Assembly: GCA_035296325.1 (NCBI GenBank)
Contig: DATHBD010000037.1
Coordinates: 1 to 64,000, forward strand
DNA from: DATHBD01 sp035296325
GTDB taxonomy: Bacteria; Actinomycetota; Actinomycetes; Mycobacteriales; Micromonosporaceae
Direction of reading: 5' to 3'
DNA: 64,000 nucleotides
In this document: piece after piece, positions 1 to 11,025 of the stretch
Layout of the letters: every line of letters starts with the position of its first letter
How positions within the stretch are numbered: the stretch's first letter is position 1
Notes under the pieces: model-generated
The model's input: only the letters and a program-made list of their open reading frames with translations
What the model was told of the DNA's origin: nothing
Databases searched by the model: none
Translations under genes and position numbers: made by a program

Positions 1-120
1 GGCGCTGCCCGGCCCAGCCCTGCCCGGCGCGGCGCTGCCCGGCGCTGCCCTGCCCGGCGCGGCGCTGCCCGGCGCTGCCCTGCCCGGCGCGGCGCTGCCC
101 GGCCCTGCCCCGGCCCGGCC
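1..120. repeat. 30-bp tandem repeat, four copies
   Basis: Four consecutive 30-bp units begin at positions 1, 31, 61 and 91. Copies two and three are identical, copy one differs by a few bases and copy four is degenerate at its end. Units are almost pure G+C and abut without spacers, so this is a minisatellite and not a CRISPR array. It lies just past the 3' end of the broken hydrolase gene. The array may extend beyond the left edge of the window. Confidence 0.9.
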
Positions 121-168
121 TGCCCTCGGGCCTGCCCTGCCGTCGGACCGCGCGACTGCGGGGCGGGT

Positions 169-821
169 TCAGCCCGGCCAGTCGATGGCGGCGAGGAACT
201 CATCTATGGCGGCGACCACCCGGCCGAGTACCGCGATCGGGTCCGGGAACGGGCCAGGCACATACATGCCGTGGTCGGCGCCCTCGATTTCCAGGACGTG
301 CCGCGATAGCCGATGAGTCAAGGTGCCGTCCCACATCGCATCGGCGGTGCCGCCCACGAGCAGGAACGGTACGGTTGCACGCCCCAGGGCGGCGACCACC
401 CACGGCACGGTCAGGATGGGAGTCAGCCACACCGCCGGCAGGGAGCGGTCGGCCGCGAGCTGGCGGCATTCGTAACAAGCGACTTGCCGATCAGCAGCGG
501 GCTGCCGCCCACGGAGTCGAGCAACGGCCCGATCTCATTGCAGACCCAGCCCTCGACTTTCGGTTCGAACGGCTGCACCGGCTGCCGCGACCACGAATGC
601 CGGTGCACCGTCCCCCCGCGCCGCTCGGCAACAGTCGCGGCGTACATCAGCAACCCGGCCGCCGGCCCGAACGTCCCGCCTGGAACAACAACAGCAGCAG
701 CCACGCCGACGACCGTACCGACCGCGACCGTACCGCCGACCACCGTACCGACCACCGTGCCGACCAGGCCACTGCGTCCACGGCGAAAGACGGCTCGCTT
801 TGCGCAGTCAAGATCCGCCAC
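169..821 (-). pseudogene. alpha/beta hydrolase, frameshifted
   Basis: Two reading frames join to make one small alpha/beta hydrolase. The upstream frame (821 down to about 470) carries a beta-strand/oxyanion-type start VVVPGGTFGP, a stretch ending PLLIGKSLVTNAA, and then runs out of frame. The downstream frame resumes with LAADRSLPAVWLTPILT and continues to the stop at 169 through GTADAMWDG and the C-terminal catalytic-His-like EGADHGMYVPG. Joining them needs a shift of two extra (or one missing) bases near position 461-463. The nucleophile elbow reads G-K-S-L-V where the family normally has G-x-S-x-G, so the last glycine is also lost. Both signs suggest a decayed gene, although a single sequencing error could explain the frameshift alone. 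The true start is uncertain: the first 30 or so residues are encoded by a tandem repeat, and a GTG near 703 is an alternative. Confidence 0.7.
709..766. repeat. short imperfect tandem repeat in pseudogene 5' end
   Basis: Imperfect repeats of a roughly 9-12 bp ACCGTACCG-type unit. In the minus-strand frame they encode a V/G/T-rich string (GTVVGTVVGGTVAVGTVVG). They lie at the 5' end of the frameshifted hydrolase and may be an expansion that lengthened or disrupted its start. Confidence 0.6.
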
Positions 822-984
822 CGGTGATCACCACGAGCTACGGCCGGTGGACAGTTCGTAGCGAAAGGCCATGGCCAGCTGGGGACTCACTCACGGACAC
901 GGTCATGCGGACTGCGCCGACGCACCGACCCGACGGTAGGCTCGCGGGGCCGTGAGGCGGCACGCCACGATGCCGATGCTGCGC

Positions 985-1034
985 ACCGGCACGCCACGAA
1001 CCGGCACACCACGAACCGGCACACCACGAACCGG
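985..1034. repeat. 15-bp tandem repeat upstream of glycosyltransferase
   Basis: Three 15-bp units (985-999, 1000-1014, 1015-1029; unit ACCGGCACRCCACGA) plus a partial fourth. The array sits about 50 bp ahead of the start codon of the glycosyltransferase, within the divergent promoter region shared with the broken hydrolase gene. Confidence 0.85.
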
Positions 1035-1081
1035 AGTTGCAAGAGCTGGAGATGCGAAGCCGGAATCATGAAGCGGGAGCC

Positions 1082-2266
1082 ATGAAGGTCGTCGTCGCGC
1101 ACAACCGGTACGCCTCTGGCCAGCCGTCGGGCGAGAACGTCATCGTGGACACCGAGATGGCGCAGCTCGCCGCCGCTGGCGTCGAGGTCGTCCCGTTCTC
1201 CCGGAGTTCCGACGAGATCGCCACGCTGCCGGCCGCGCAGAAGGCCCTGCTGCCGATGTCGCCGATTTACAACGGCTGGTCGCAGCGCAGGCTCGCCGAG
1301 CTGATCCGCACCGAGCGCCCGGACGTGCTGCACCTGCACAACCCGTACCCGCTGCTCTCACCCTGGGTGGTCCGCACCGCTCAGCGGGCCGGTGTGCCGG
1401 TGATCCAGACCGTGCACAACTACCGCCAGGTCTGCGCGCCGGGCGTGTACTACCGCGACGGGCACCTCTGCACCGACTGTAAAGGGCGCCGCTTTCCGCT
1501 CCCCGCGATCCAGCACGCCTGCTACCGGGGTTCCCGACCGCAGAGCGCCATCCTGGCGACGGCGCTCGCGGTGCACCGGCGTACCTGGCTCGGCGTTGAC
1601 CGGTACATCGCACTGACCGACGCGATCGCGGAGCACCTTCGGGAGTACGGGATCGCGGCGCAGCGGATCACGGTGAAGGCGAATGCCATACCGGACCCCG
1701 GGGCCCCTTCGCCGGCACCGGCGGGTGGCGGTTTTCTGCTGGCCGGCCGGCTGGCGCCGGAGAAGGGCCTCGGGTTGCTCCTGCAGGCTTGGCAGACCCA
1801 CCCGGACGGGTCGCTGGGGACGCTGCGCATCGCGGGTGACGGCCCGCAGCGCGACCTTGCGGTGGCGGCCGCCGCGGCGCGCTCCGATGTGGAGTATCTC
1901 GGGGGGCTGGACCGCTCTGCGACGCACGCCGCGATCCGGGCCGCATCATGCGTGATCGCCCCGTCCCGCTGGCACGACGTGCTGCCCACCATCGTCGGGG
2001 AGGCGCTCGCCAGCGGCCGCCCGGTGCTCGGCACCAACCTCGGCGGCATCCCGTACCTGGTCGGCGATGCCGGATGGATCGTCGAGCCGACGGTGGACGG
2101 CCTGGCCGCCGCGCTGCCGATCGCCGCGCAGGAAACCGCCGGCGCGGGCGCCTCGGCGTGGGGGGCGGCCGCACGCAGCCGCTACCAGCACAATTTCGCT
2201 CCGGACGTGCTCACCGCACGTCTGCTGAAGACGTACGCGGAGGTCGCCGGTGGGCGCGACGAGTGA
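1082..2266 (+). CDS. GT4-family glycosyltransferase
   Basis: A 394-residue protein with the two-Rossmann-domain GT-B layout. The N-terminal half begins MKVVVAHNRYASGQPSGEN and contains DVLHLHNPYPLLSP and TVHNYRQVCAPG, followed by a Cys pair (CTDC) near residue 140 that is seen in one branch of the family. The C-terminal half has the nucleotide-sugar-binding signatures GRLAPEKGL, GDGP and GEALASGRPVLGTNLGG. It should transfer a sugar from an activated nucleotide donor during capsule or exopolysaccharide assembly at the cytoplasmic face; donor and acceptor cannot be read from sequence. The ATG at 1082 is preferred over the in-frame ATG at 1037 because homologues begin at this strand and GGGAG precedes it. 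It overlaps the next gene by 17 bp, indicating one operon with the polymerase/ligase-like membrane protein. Confidence 0.88.
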   Translation: MKVVVAHNRYASGQPSGENVIVDTEMAQLAAAGVEVVPFSRSSDEIATLPAAQKALLPMSPIYNGWSQRRLAELIRTERPDVLHLHNPYPLLSPWVVRTAQRAGVPVIQTVHNYRQVCAPGVYYRDGHLCTDCKGRRFPLPAIQHACYRGSRPQSAILATALAVHRRTWLGVDRYIALTDAIAEHLREYGIAAQRITVKANAIPDPGAPSPAPAGGGFLLAGRLAPEKGLGLLLQAWQTHPDGSLGTLRIAGDGPQRDLAVAAAAARSDVEYLGGLDRSATHAAIRAASCVIAPSRWHDVLPTIVGEALASGRPVLGTNLGGIPYLVGDAGWIVEPTVDGLAAALPIAAQETAGAGASAWGAAARSRYQHNFAPDVLTARLLKTYAEVAGGRDE

Positions 2267-4016
2267 CCAAGATCGTGACAACGTCCGCCGGCTCCTGACG
2301 ATCCCGCGCGGGCGCGGCCGGTGGTTGGTGCTCGTCGGCGCGCTGGCGCTGATCGCCGGCATCGTGGAGTACGCCGGTACCCGCTCCGCGGGCGAGACGA
2401 TCGAGGCACTCGTCGGCGGAGCGCTCGCCGGAGCGGTCGCCGCGCTGGCACTCTCACTGGCGGGTACAAGCTGGCGCGGTGTGGTGGTCGGCGGCGGCTT
2501 CGTCGGCACCGCCATGCTGAGCACGACGTTCCTGGACCGGCCGGGGATCGTCTGGACGTCCGTGCTGATCCAGGGCGTGCTCTTCGCGCTGTGGAGCCGC
2601 CCGTGGCTGCGCAACCTGCGGTTCTCGATGCGCCTGGGCACTGCCTGGCTGGGCGTGGCGTACTGGCTACTCGGAATTGTCGCGGCACTCGCCATTGGGA
2701 GCGCCGGGGTCGGCGCGCAGCGGCTGGCGTACGCCGGGATGCTGGGGCTCGCCGTCCTGGCGGTCCTGGCCGGCACCTGGCCGGCGCACGACCCGACCGG
2801 CGGCCGCGACGGCGCCACGAGCGCCGATCCGAGCCACCCGGCGAGCGGCTCGGCGACCGGCACCGCGAGCGGCCCGGCGAGCGGCACCGCGAACGGCCCG
2901 GCGAGCGGCACCGCGAACGGCCCCGCGAACGGCCCGGCGGGAGACGACTCCCGACGCGCAACCAGCCGCGACCTGTCCGCGGGCATCGTGGTGGCGTTCA
3001 TGTTGGCGATCGCCCTGCTGCTGCTGGCCGGCGCGGGTGTGCTCTTCGACGGGCAGGGACCCGTGCCGCGGGGGATCGGCGCAGATCAGGGGCGTCGCTT
3101 CTGGGGCGGCGACTGGCTGCTCTACCACCCGAACTCGATGGCCGGCCTCGCCGTCGCGGTGGCGATCCGGGTCGGGGTGGAACGGGCGTACGCCGCGTGG
3201 CAGCGCCTGGCGGCCACCGCGCTCGCCGGCTTCGTCATCGGCCTGACCGACTCGCGTACGGCGATGCTCTTCCTCGGTTCGGCTGGCGTGGTGCACGCCG
3301 TTCTGCTGTGGCGGCAGTACCGCACGACCACCAGCCGCGTGTCGCTGCCGGACTACGGCACCGCGCGGCGCACCCTGGTGGCCGTCGCCACCCCGTTCGC
3401 GGTGCTCCTGCTCGTGCTGGTCGTCTCCGGCGGCGCCAGCCTCTTCCAGCAGCGGTACGCCGAAGGCGGCGTGACCAGTGGGCGGACCGCGACCTGGGGC
3501 ACCGTCTTCACCGAGTGGCGCGGCGACAGCATCGCGGAGAAGGTGTTCGGCCACGCGAACGACGCCCGCGCCACCGTCAACCGCGGCCCGAAGAGCGAGG
3601 TCGCCGCCGCGGACAAGCTCCCCACCGACAACGCGGCGGTCGGGGCGCTGCGGCGTGGCGGCGTCCTCGGCGTACTGGCGTTCCTGGTCGGCCTGGTGCT
3701 GCTGGTCCGGCATGCGCTCAACCGTGCCGCGCCGGCCTGGCTCACCGTGGCCGCAGTCGCAGCGCTGCCGACGATCGCCACCACCGACTGGCTGCTGGGG
3801 GGCACCGGCGGCGTGCTGTGGATCCTGCTCGTGGCTGGCGAGGCCGCGACGGCACTGGTACTGGCACGGTCCAGGCTCACCCGCGGAGCCGCCGCACCCG
3901 ACCCAGCCGCACCCGACCCAGCCGCGCCCCCGACCACCGCACCCCGCACGCCGACCGGCACACCCGCCGACCAGTCCCCGACCCACGGCAGATCTTGGAG
4001 GATTGGACACCAATAG
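2250..4016 (+). CDS. O-antigen ligase/polymerase-like membrane protein
   Basis: A 588-residue polytopic membrane protein, GTG start, overlapping the glycosyltransferase by 17 bp. About ten hydrophobic segments are visible. A large central-to-C-terminal region carries the Wzy/WaaL-like features: YHPNSMAGLAVAVAIR, GLTDSRTAMLFL and, after an extracytoplasmic loop, a Gly/Asp-rich stretch EKVFGHAND. Proteins of this superfamily join or polymerise lipid-linked glycans on the outer face of the membrane, which fits its glycosyltransferase and flippase neighbours. Residues about 195-230 form a low-complexity loop of repeated GTASGPASGTANGP encoded by 12- to 24-bp DNA repeats (2850-2940). The C-terminus is rich in Ala/Pro/Thr. 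The stop codon lies in the loop of the downstream hairpin. Exact activity (ligase or polymerase) is not resolved. Confidence 0.75.
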   Translation: MGATSDQDRDNVRRLLTIPRGRGRWLVLVGALALIAGIVEYAGTRSAGETIEALVGGALAGAVAALALSLAGTSWRGVVVGGGFVGTAMLSTTFLDRPGIVWTSVLIQGVLFALWSRPWLRNLRFSMRLGTAWLGVAYWLLGIVAALAIGSAGVGAQRLAYAGMLGLAVLAVLAGTWPAHDPTGGRDGATSADPSHPASGSATGTASGPASGTANGPASGTANGPANGPAGDDSRRATSRDLSAGIVVAFMLAIALLLLAGAGVLFDGQGPVPRGIGADQGRRFWGGDWLLYHPNSMAGLAVAVAIRVGVERAYAAWQRLAATALAGFVIGLTDSRTAMLFLGSAGVVHAVLLWRQYRTTTSRVSLPDYGTARRTLVAVATPFAVLLLVLVVSGGASLFQQRYAEGGVTSGRTATWGTVFTEWRGDSIAEKVFGHANDARATVNRGPKSEVAAADKLPTDNAAVGALRRGGVLGVLAFLVGLVLLVRHALNRAAPAWLTVAAVAALPTIATTDWLLGGTGGVLWILLVAGEAATALVLARSRLTRGAAAPDPAAPDPAAPPTTAPRTPTGTPADQSPTHGRSWRIGHQ

Positions 4017-4039
4017 TGGTGCCGCAACCTCCAAGATCT
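3990..4039. terminator. long hairpin between convergent genes
   Basis: Arms 3990-4001 and 4028-4039 (AGATCTTGGAGG and its exact complement) form a 12-bp perfect outer stem. Inside it TTG pairs with CAA and CACCA with TGGTG around an ATAG loop. The TAG stop of the upstream gene (4014-4016) is in the loop tip. Placement between convergent genes suggests a bidirectional terminator. Confidence 0.8.
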
Positions 4040-4040
4040 G

Positions 4041-4103
4041 GCCGGGAACTCACGGCCGGGAACTCACGGCCGGGACTCACGGCCGGGACTCACGGCCGGG
4101 AAC

Positions 4104-4110
<7 letters not shown>
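4041..4110. repeat. 13-14-bp tandem repeat reaching flippase stop codon
   Basis: Five units of GCCGGGAACTCACG or the one-base-shorter GCCGGGACTCACG run head to tail. The last copy has a C-to-T change that supplies the TAA stop (4104-4106, minus strand) of the flippase gene, so the gene's end is formed by the repeat. Confidence 0.85.
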
Positions 4111-7044
<2,934 letters not shown>

Positions 7045-7088
7045 TCCCGACAGGCCAGGTGTCCGGCCGGTCAATTGGTACCAGCCAG

Positions 7089-7538
7089 TCAACTCAGGCC
7101 GATGTCGTGGACGGCCTGGAATGCCGCGAGCAGGGTCTGCCGGGCGAGCTCGTCGCCGGGCCGGTCGCAGGCGACCACGTCCAGCTCGTCGCGGGAGATC
7201 CACCGCCATTCCGTGTGCTCCTCGGGCGCCAACGACGGCTTCGCAAGATTGCCGTCCACCCGGATCAGATACTGCCGCTCCAAGCGCTCCTTGCCGTCGT
7301 CCCCCTGATACTGGATCTCACCCAGGTCAGCCAGCACGTGGGATACCCGCCAACCGGTCTCCTCGAAGACTTCGCGGTCCAGCGCCTCGGCAAAGCTCTC
7401 GCCGGCCTCGAGGTGGCCACCGACGATGTCCCAGGCACCGGGGAACAGGGCTCGGTCCGGCGCGCGGCGCTGAATGAACACGCGCCCATCGTCGTCGAGG
7501 ATGACAGCGCTCGCGCAGCGCAGCGGTTCGTCCGGCAC
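7089..7538 (-). CDS. Nudix hydrolase
   Basis: A 149-residue protein with a complete Nudix box: GHLEAGESFAEAL followed by REVFEETGW, which supplies the REVxEE metal-binding glutamates. Such enzymes cleave nucleoside diphosphates linked to another group. The N-terminus MPDEPLRCASAVILDDDGRVF and QRRAPDRALFPGAWDIVGG match the general mutator/ADP-ribose-like fold; the substrate cannot be set. The GTG at 7538 is chosen because GGAGGT lies about 11 bp upstream and because the longer open frame (to 7976) runs back into dispersed intergenic repeats. Transcribed toward guaB1 with a 137-bp gap, so possibly but not certainly co-transcribed. Confidence 0.88.
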   Translation of the reverse strand: MPDEPLRCASAVILDDDGRVFIQRRAPDRALFPGAWDIVGGHLEAGESFAEALDREVFEETGWRVSHVLADLGEIQYQGDDGKERLERQYLIRVDGNLAKPSLAPEEHTEWRWISRDELDVVACDRPGDELARQTLLAAFQAVHDIGLS

Positions 7539-7718
7539 ACCGGCGAACCTACCTCCCCGGGGCCAGATACCTCGCGAAGACCGCCACACCGGCGCGGCAC
7601 CAATCGCGGGACACCTTCTGGAGACGAAGGTCACCATGCCGACCACCAGACTCGGGCTGTCCGCACCGCCCGTGGACGCATGCGCAGCGGCGACGGTGGG
7701 CGATCGCCGACGCCGCAC

Positions 7719-7806
7719 CCGCGACACGCCCGACCCGCGCGCGGCCACTCGCCGACCTGCGCGCCAAGCACCGAATCGGCGCCTCATTACGTGCCTCAGC
7801 CACATA
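7719..7806 (+). repeat. Dispersed intergenic repeat, copy A
   Basis: Begins CGCGACACGCCCGACC, contains GGCCACTCGCCGACCTGC, AAGCACCGAATCGG and ends TACGTGCCTCAGCCACAT. The same order of blocks recurs at 7926, on the opposite strand at 34319 and 34460, and in diverged form at 55616. The centre can pair GCGCC with GGCGC around AAGCACCGAATC. Confidence 0.85.
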
Positions 7807-7925
7807 CCGACGAGCCGCCAGCCAACGAACCATAATCGGCGGCCGGCGAAACGGACGAATACGCCCAGCCCGGCGACGATGGGCCAACGCCGACGGGCCG
7901 GACCGCCAGGAACAAGCCCGCACCC

Positions 7926-7999
7926 ACGACACGCCCGACCCGCGCGCGGCCACTCGCCGACATGCGCGCCAAGCACCGAATCCGCGCCTCACTACGTTA
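7926..7999 (+). repeat. Dispersed intergenic repeat, copy B
   Basis: Same orientation as copy A and 205 bp downstream of it. It matches A almost base for base from ACACGCCCGACCCGCGCG to CACTACGT, then diverges before the CTCAGCCACAT block. Central arms GCGCG and CGCGC remain complementary. Confidence 0.85.
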
Positions 8000-8064
8000 C
8001 CGCCCGTGACCCCCCCGTGACCGCACCACCCCACGACAGCACCACCCCGTGACAGACTGGCGTC

Positions 8065-8601
8065 GTGACGGGCTGGCGCGCCGATCGCATCGGCTCTGCC
8101 CTACGGGGCCAGAACCCTACGGTTCTCGCTCACCTTCCCGCCGGTTTCGCCGTCATCGGAGACGTGCAGTGGCTTCCCGGGTACTGCGTCCTGCTGACCG
8201 ATGATCCGGACGTGGGTCGGCTCAGCCACATGCCTCGATTGAAGCGTCTGGCCTACCTGGAGAGCATGGACCGGCTGGGATCCGCAGTCGAGCAGGCGTG
8301 CGCCAAACTCGATCCGGCGTTCCGCCGCATCAACTTGGAGATCCTCGGCAATACCGATCCCTACCTCCACACCCACATCTGGCCTCGCTACGAGTGGGAG
8401 CCATCGCACCTCATCGGTGGGCCGGCCTGGCACTACCCACCCGAGAGGTGGCGTGACCCCGCTACCGCGCTGGGCCCGCAGCACGACGCCCTCCGCGCCG
8501 CCATCACACGCCACCTGCAGAGCACCGGGCAGGCCCCCACCGCGAACCCCCAGGGCCTTGACGGAGTGCCGGACTTCGAGGTCGTACCCTGGCTGGCATG
8601 A
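8065..8601 (+). CDS. HIT-superfamily-like protein, degenerate triad
   Basis: A 178-residue protein resembling diadenosine-tetraphosphate hydrolase-type HIT proteins: an N-terminal GFAVIGDVQWLPGYCVLLTDDP segment in two strands, and the triad region NTDPYLHTHIWPRYEWEP. The usual H-x-H-x-H-x-x reads Y-L-H-T-H-I-W, so the first His is Tyr while the middle (nucleophile-position) and third His are present. Family members hydrolyse or transfer nucleotides through a covalent nucleotidyl-His. Start is GTG at 8065. The TGA overlaps the ATG of the aminotransferase (ATGA), so the pair is translationally coupled. Function in nucleotide turnover is inferred and substrate unknown. Confidence 0.7.
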   Translation: MTGWRADRIGSALRGQNPTVLAHLPAGFAVIGDVQWLPGYCVLLTDDPDVGRLSHMPRLKRLAYLESMDRLGSAVEQACAKLDPAFRRINLEILGNTDPYLHTHIWPRYEWEPSHLIGGPAWHYPPERWRDPATALGPQHDALRAAITRHLQSTGQAPTANPQGLDGVPDFEVVPWLA

Positions 8602-9740
8602 CCGCCGAGCAGCTGATCTCCTTCGCCCGTGGGGCCCCGTCCCTCGACATCGTCGATGTAGCCGGGCTCTCCGCCGCCGCCACCCGCGCATTCGCGGCAG
8701 ACCCGGCCGGCGTGACCGCCTACGGGACGTCGGTGGGCTACCCGCCGTTGCGTGCCTGGATCGCCGAGCGCCATGGCGTGGACGTCGATCAGGTGTTGGT
8801 CACCAACGGCTCGCTGCAGGCCGATGCGTTGCTCTTCGAGTACCTGGTCCGGCCGGGTGACGCCGTGGTTGTGGAGAAGCCGACGTACGACCGCACGCTG
8901 CTGAACCTACGGACCATGGGTGCGCAGGTGCACCCGGTCACGCTCGCCGAGGATGGCCTGGACGTCGATGAGCTGCGCAAGCTGCTGGAGTCCGGGGTAC
9001 GGCCGACGTTGGCGCACATCATCCCGAACTACCAGAACCCGGCCGGCATGACGCTCTCCGCCGAGAAGCGCACGGCGCTGCTGGAGTTGGCCGGCGAATA
9101 CGGCTTTACGATCTTCGAGGACGACCCGTACGCCGATATTCGTTTCCGCGGCCCGCGGCAGCCCACGATGCTCTCGCTGGACCTGGCCGACCGGAAGTCG
9201 GCTGACCGGGACGGTGCGGGCCATAACGGTGGCGGGCGGGTGGTGCATGCCAGCTCGTTCACCAAGACGGTCTGCCCCGGGGTGCGCGTCGGGTACCTGA
9301 TCGGGCCGAAGCCGCTGATCGCAGACATCGCCAAGCGGGCGACGAATCTCTACATTTCGCCCGGGATGGTGTCGCAGGCGATCGTGTACCAGTTCTGCGT
9401 CGCCGGCGACCTGGATCGGTCGATCGCGAACGTCTGCACCGCACTCGAGGAGCGGGCCCGGCTGCTGGCCGCGTCCCTGCGCGAGCACATTCCGGGCGTC
9501 CGCTTCGCTGAGCCGGACGGCGGGTACTTCCTCTGGATCGAGTTGCCGGACTCCGTCGACGTAGCGGCGCTGCTGCCTGCGGCGGCACGGCACGGGGTCA
9601 CCGTCGTCAAGGGCAGCGACTTCCTGCTGGAGGGTGGCCAGCACGCCCTTCGGCTGGCGTTCTCAGCCGTCACGGCGGATCAGGTGGACGAGGGGGTCCG
9701 CCGGCTCGCGGCCGCCATCGCCGAGGTCCGGGCCGACTGA
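8598..9740 (+). CDS. PLP-dependent aminotransferase (class I/II, MocR-like fold)
   Basis: A 380-residue fold-type I enzyme without a GntR DNA-binding domain. Recognisable are YGTSVGYPPLRAWIAERHGV, the NGSLQADALLFEYL helix, the substrate/PLP region PNYQNPAGMTLSAEKR, the Asp of FEDDPYADIRF that contacts the pyridine nitrogen, and SSFTKTVCPGVRVGYL with the Schiff-base Lys. It resembles 2-aminoadipate/aromatic aminotransferase-like enzymes; the amino-donor is not predictable. Coupled by a 4-bp ATGA overlap to the HIT-like gene and followed by a strong hairpin terminator. Confidence 0.85.
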   Translation: MTAEQLISFARGAPSLDIVDVAGLSAAATRAFAADPAGVTAYGTSVGYPPLRAWIAERHGVDVDQVLVTNGSLQADALLFEYLVRPGDAVVVEKPTYDRTLLNLRTMGAQVHPVTLAEDGLDVDELRKLLESGVRPTLAHIIPNYQNPAGMTLSAEKRTALLELAGEYGFTIFEDDPYADIRFRGPRQPTMLSLDLADRKSADRDGAGHNGGGRVVHASSFTKTVCPGVRVGYLIGPKPLIADIAKRATNLYISPGMVSQAIVYQFCVAGDLDRSIANVCTALEERARLLAASLREHIPGVRFAEPDGGYFLWIELPDSVDVAALLPAAARHGVTVVKGSDFLLEGGQHALRLAFSAVTADQVDEGVRRLAAAIAEVRAD

Positions 9741-9820
9741 CCCCAGCCCGGGCCGGCGCAATCCCGGGCCGGCGGGGAACCGGCGGACAGCTACACGGAC
9801 GGTGACCACGTCGTTGTGAC

Positions 9821-9877
9821 ACCTTCGGGGAAGTCGTGGCCTCAGCGAGCAGCAGAGGCCAGGACTTCCCCGAAGGT
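9821..9877. terminator. Hairpin terminator between convergent genes
   Basis: Arms 9821-9843 and 9855-9877 pair over 15 bp perfectly (ACCTTCGGGGAAGTC), then a 2-base mismatch, then 6 bp (GGCCTC), around an 11-base loop. It lies between the aminotransferase and the convergent DUF5324-like gene. Confidence 0.88.
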
Positions 9878-9915
9878 GCGAAGCACGATGCGAGCGTGCG
9901 GTTGCTGCCGCGGGC

Positions 9916-10632
9916 TCAGGGACGGATGTTCTTCGACGACGTGCCAGACGGGCCGGTCGCGGACGGGCTCGGCTTCGCGAACATGTCGTCGTTCTGCTGC
10001 TTGAACTCGCCGGCCCGCGACGAGGACGAGGACAGCGTGCTGCTGGACAGCGAGGAGTCCCGCGAGAGCGGGTCGCCCTGCGGACCGCCGGTCGAGCCGA
10101 TCAGGTCAGACGAACGGTCCTTGGCAGCCGCGGCGGCCGACGAGGCGCGGCCGATGCCGGCGTCAACCGTGGACTTCGCGGAGTCACGAATGGCCTTGCT
10201 GTCCCCCGTCGCCCGGGTCGAGTCGTACTCGTCCCAGCTGCGCTTGGCGCGACGGCGCTTCACGAGCGCGCCCACCGCCCCAGCGGCTACGCCGGCGACC
10301 ATGAGGCCACCGAGCAGTACCGGCCAACGCCTTGCCGACATTGCGGACTCCTTCTTCGTCACGGTGTTGTTGCTCTTGCGGGCCAAATCCTTGGCCTGCC
10401 GCTTGGTGTTCTTCGTGGAGCTGAGGAACCCGCTGGCGCCGGTCGTCGCAGTACCACGTACTTTTCGCAGCCCTGGCTTGACGGCCGCACGTGCGGCATC
10501 AACCTTGGGGGCGAGCGCACCCGCGGTCCCGGTGGCGGCGTGTGAGGCCGCCATCCGCAGGTGCCCGAAACTCTCGTTCAATTCTTCACGCATCAACTGG
10601 CGATGAGCCTTGACCTGACGACGTCGAAACAC
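9916..10632 (-). CDS. DUF5324-like single-pass membrane protein
   Basis: A 238-residue Ala/Lys/Ser-rich protein. The N-terminal 100 residues are soluble and basic (FRRRQVKAHRQLMREELNES, HLRMAASHAATG), then a single hydrophobic helix PVLLGGLMVAGVAAGAVGAL at about residue 105-125, then KRRRAKRSW and a long Ser/Asp-rich tail. The arrangement resembles DUF5324 proteins that in streptomycetes lie beside a cyclophilin and a rhomboid gene, the same neighbours as here; the family link is tentative and no activity is known. The GTG at 10632 has GGAGG 8 bp upstream. Longer in-frame extensions upstream run through the tandem repeats and are not credible. Confidence 0.65.
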   Translation of the reverse strand: MFRRRQVKAHRQLMREELNESFGHLRMAASHAATGTAGALAPKVDAARAAVKPGLRKVRGTATTGASGFLSSTKNTKRQAKDLARKSNNTVTKKESAMSARRWPVLLGGLMVAGVAAGAVGALVKRRRAKRSWDEYDSTRATGDSKAIRDSAKSTVDAGIGRASSAAAAAKDRSSDLIGSTGGPQGDPLSRDSSLSSSTLSSSSSRAGEFKQQNDDMFAKPSPSATGPSGTSSKNIRP

Positions 10633-10850
10633 TGCTTCCACCTCCCTGTGGGGCGAACCGTTCAGTCGTCGGTTACCCCAGTACGTCACAGGGGAACCGC
10701 AATGCTGCCCGCTCAACGCAATCCTGCCGCCTCCGGCATCGTCGCATGACCCGAATGCCCAGATCACCCATCGAACCGCCGACCCCGATCGGGGATGACC
10801 TGCACCGATGGAGATCACGTCCGGAACCGGGCGCTGGCCGGGACCCAGGC

Positions 10851-10934
10851 GGGGCCAACGCCGGGGCCAACGCCGGGGCCAACGCCGGGGCCAACGCCGG
10901 GGCCAAGGCCGGGGCCGGGGCCGGGGCCGGGGCT
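10851..10934. repeat. 12-bp tandem repeat in divergent promoter region
   Basis: Four perfect 12-bp units GGGGCCAACGCC (10851-10898), a variant (10899-10910) and then 6-bp GGGGCC units. It lies in the 393-bp gap between the DUF5324-like gene and the cyclophilin gene; nothing else in that gap is recognisable. Confidence 0.9.
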
Positions 10935-11025
10935 GAGACCGACGCACAGGGCTGCCGGCCGGGGGCGCGCCGGGACGTCCGCTACGGTAGGCGACGGGAC
11001 TAATGGCTCGAGAAAGGGAGAACCG

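Larger units (their letters stand above)
7539..8064. other. Intergenic region with two dispersed repeats
   Basis: A 526-bp gap between the divergent Nudix and HIT-like genes. It holds two direct copies of the dispersed hairpin repeat (7719-7806 and 7926-7999). No convincing gene is visible: open frames across it translate into Arg/Pro-rich low-complexity sequence shared among repeat copies. Confidence 0.7.

Noticed and set aside
1..120. Possible CRISPR array
   Set aside because: Units are contiguous with no unique spacers and nearly pure G+C; a minisatellite explains it.
2667..4034. Long minus-strand open frames over the O-antigen-ligase-like gene
   Set aside because: Shadow of the real plus-strand gene; composition is His/Gly/Arg-rich with no domain.
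8041..8064. Alternative start GTGACAGAC for the HIT-like gene at 8049
   Set aside because: It is in a different frame from the HIT-like coding sequence.
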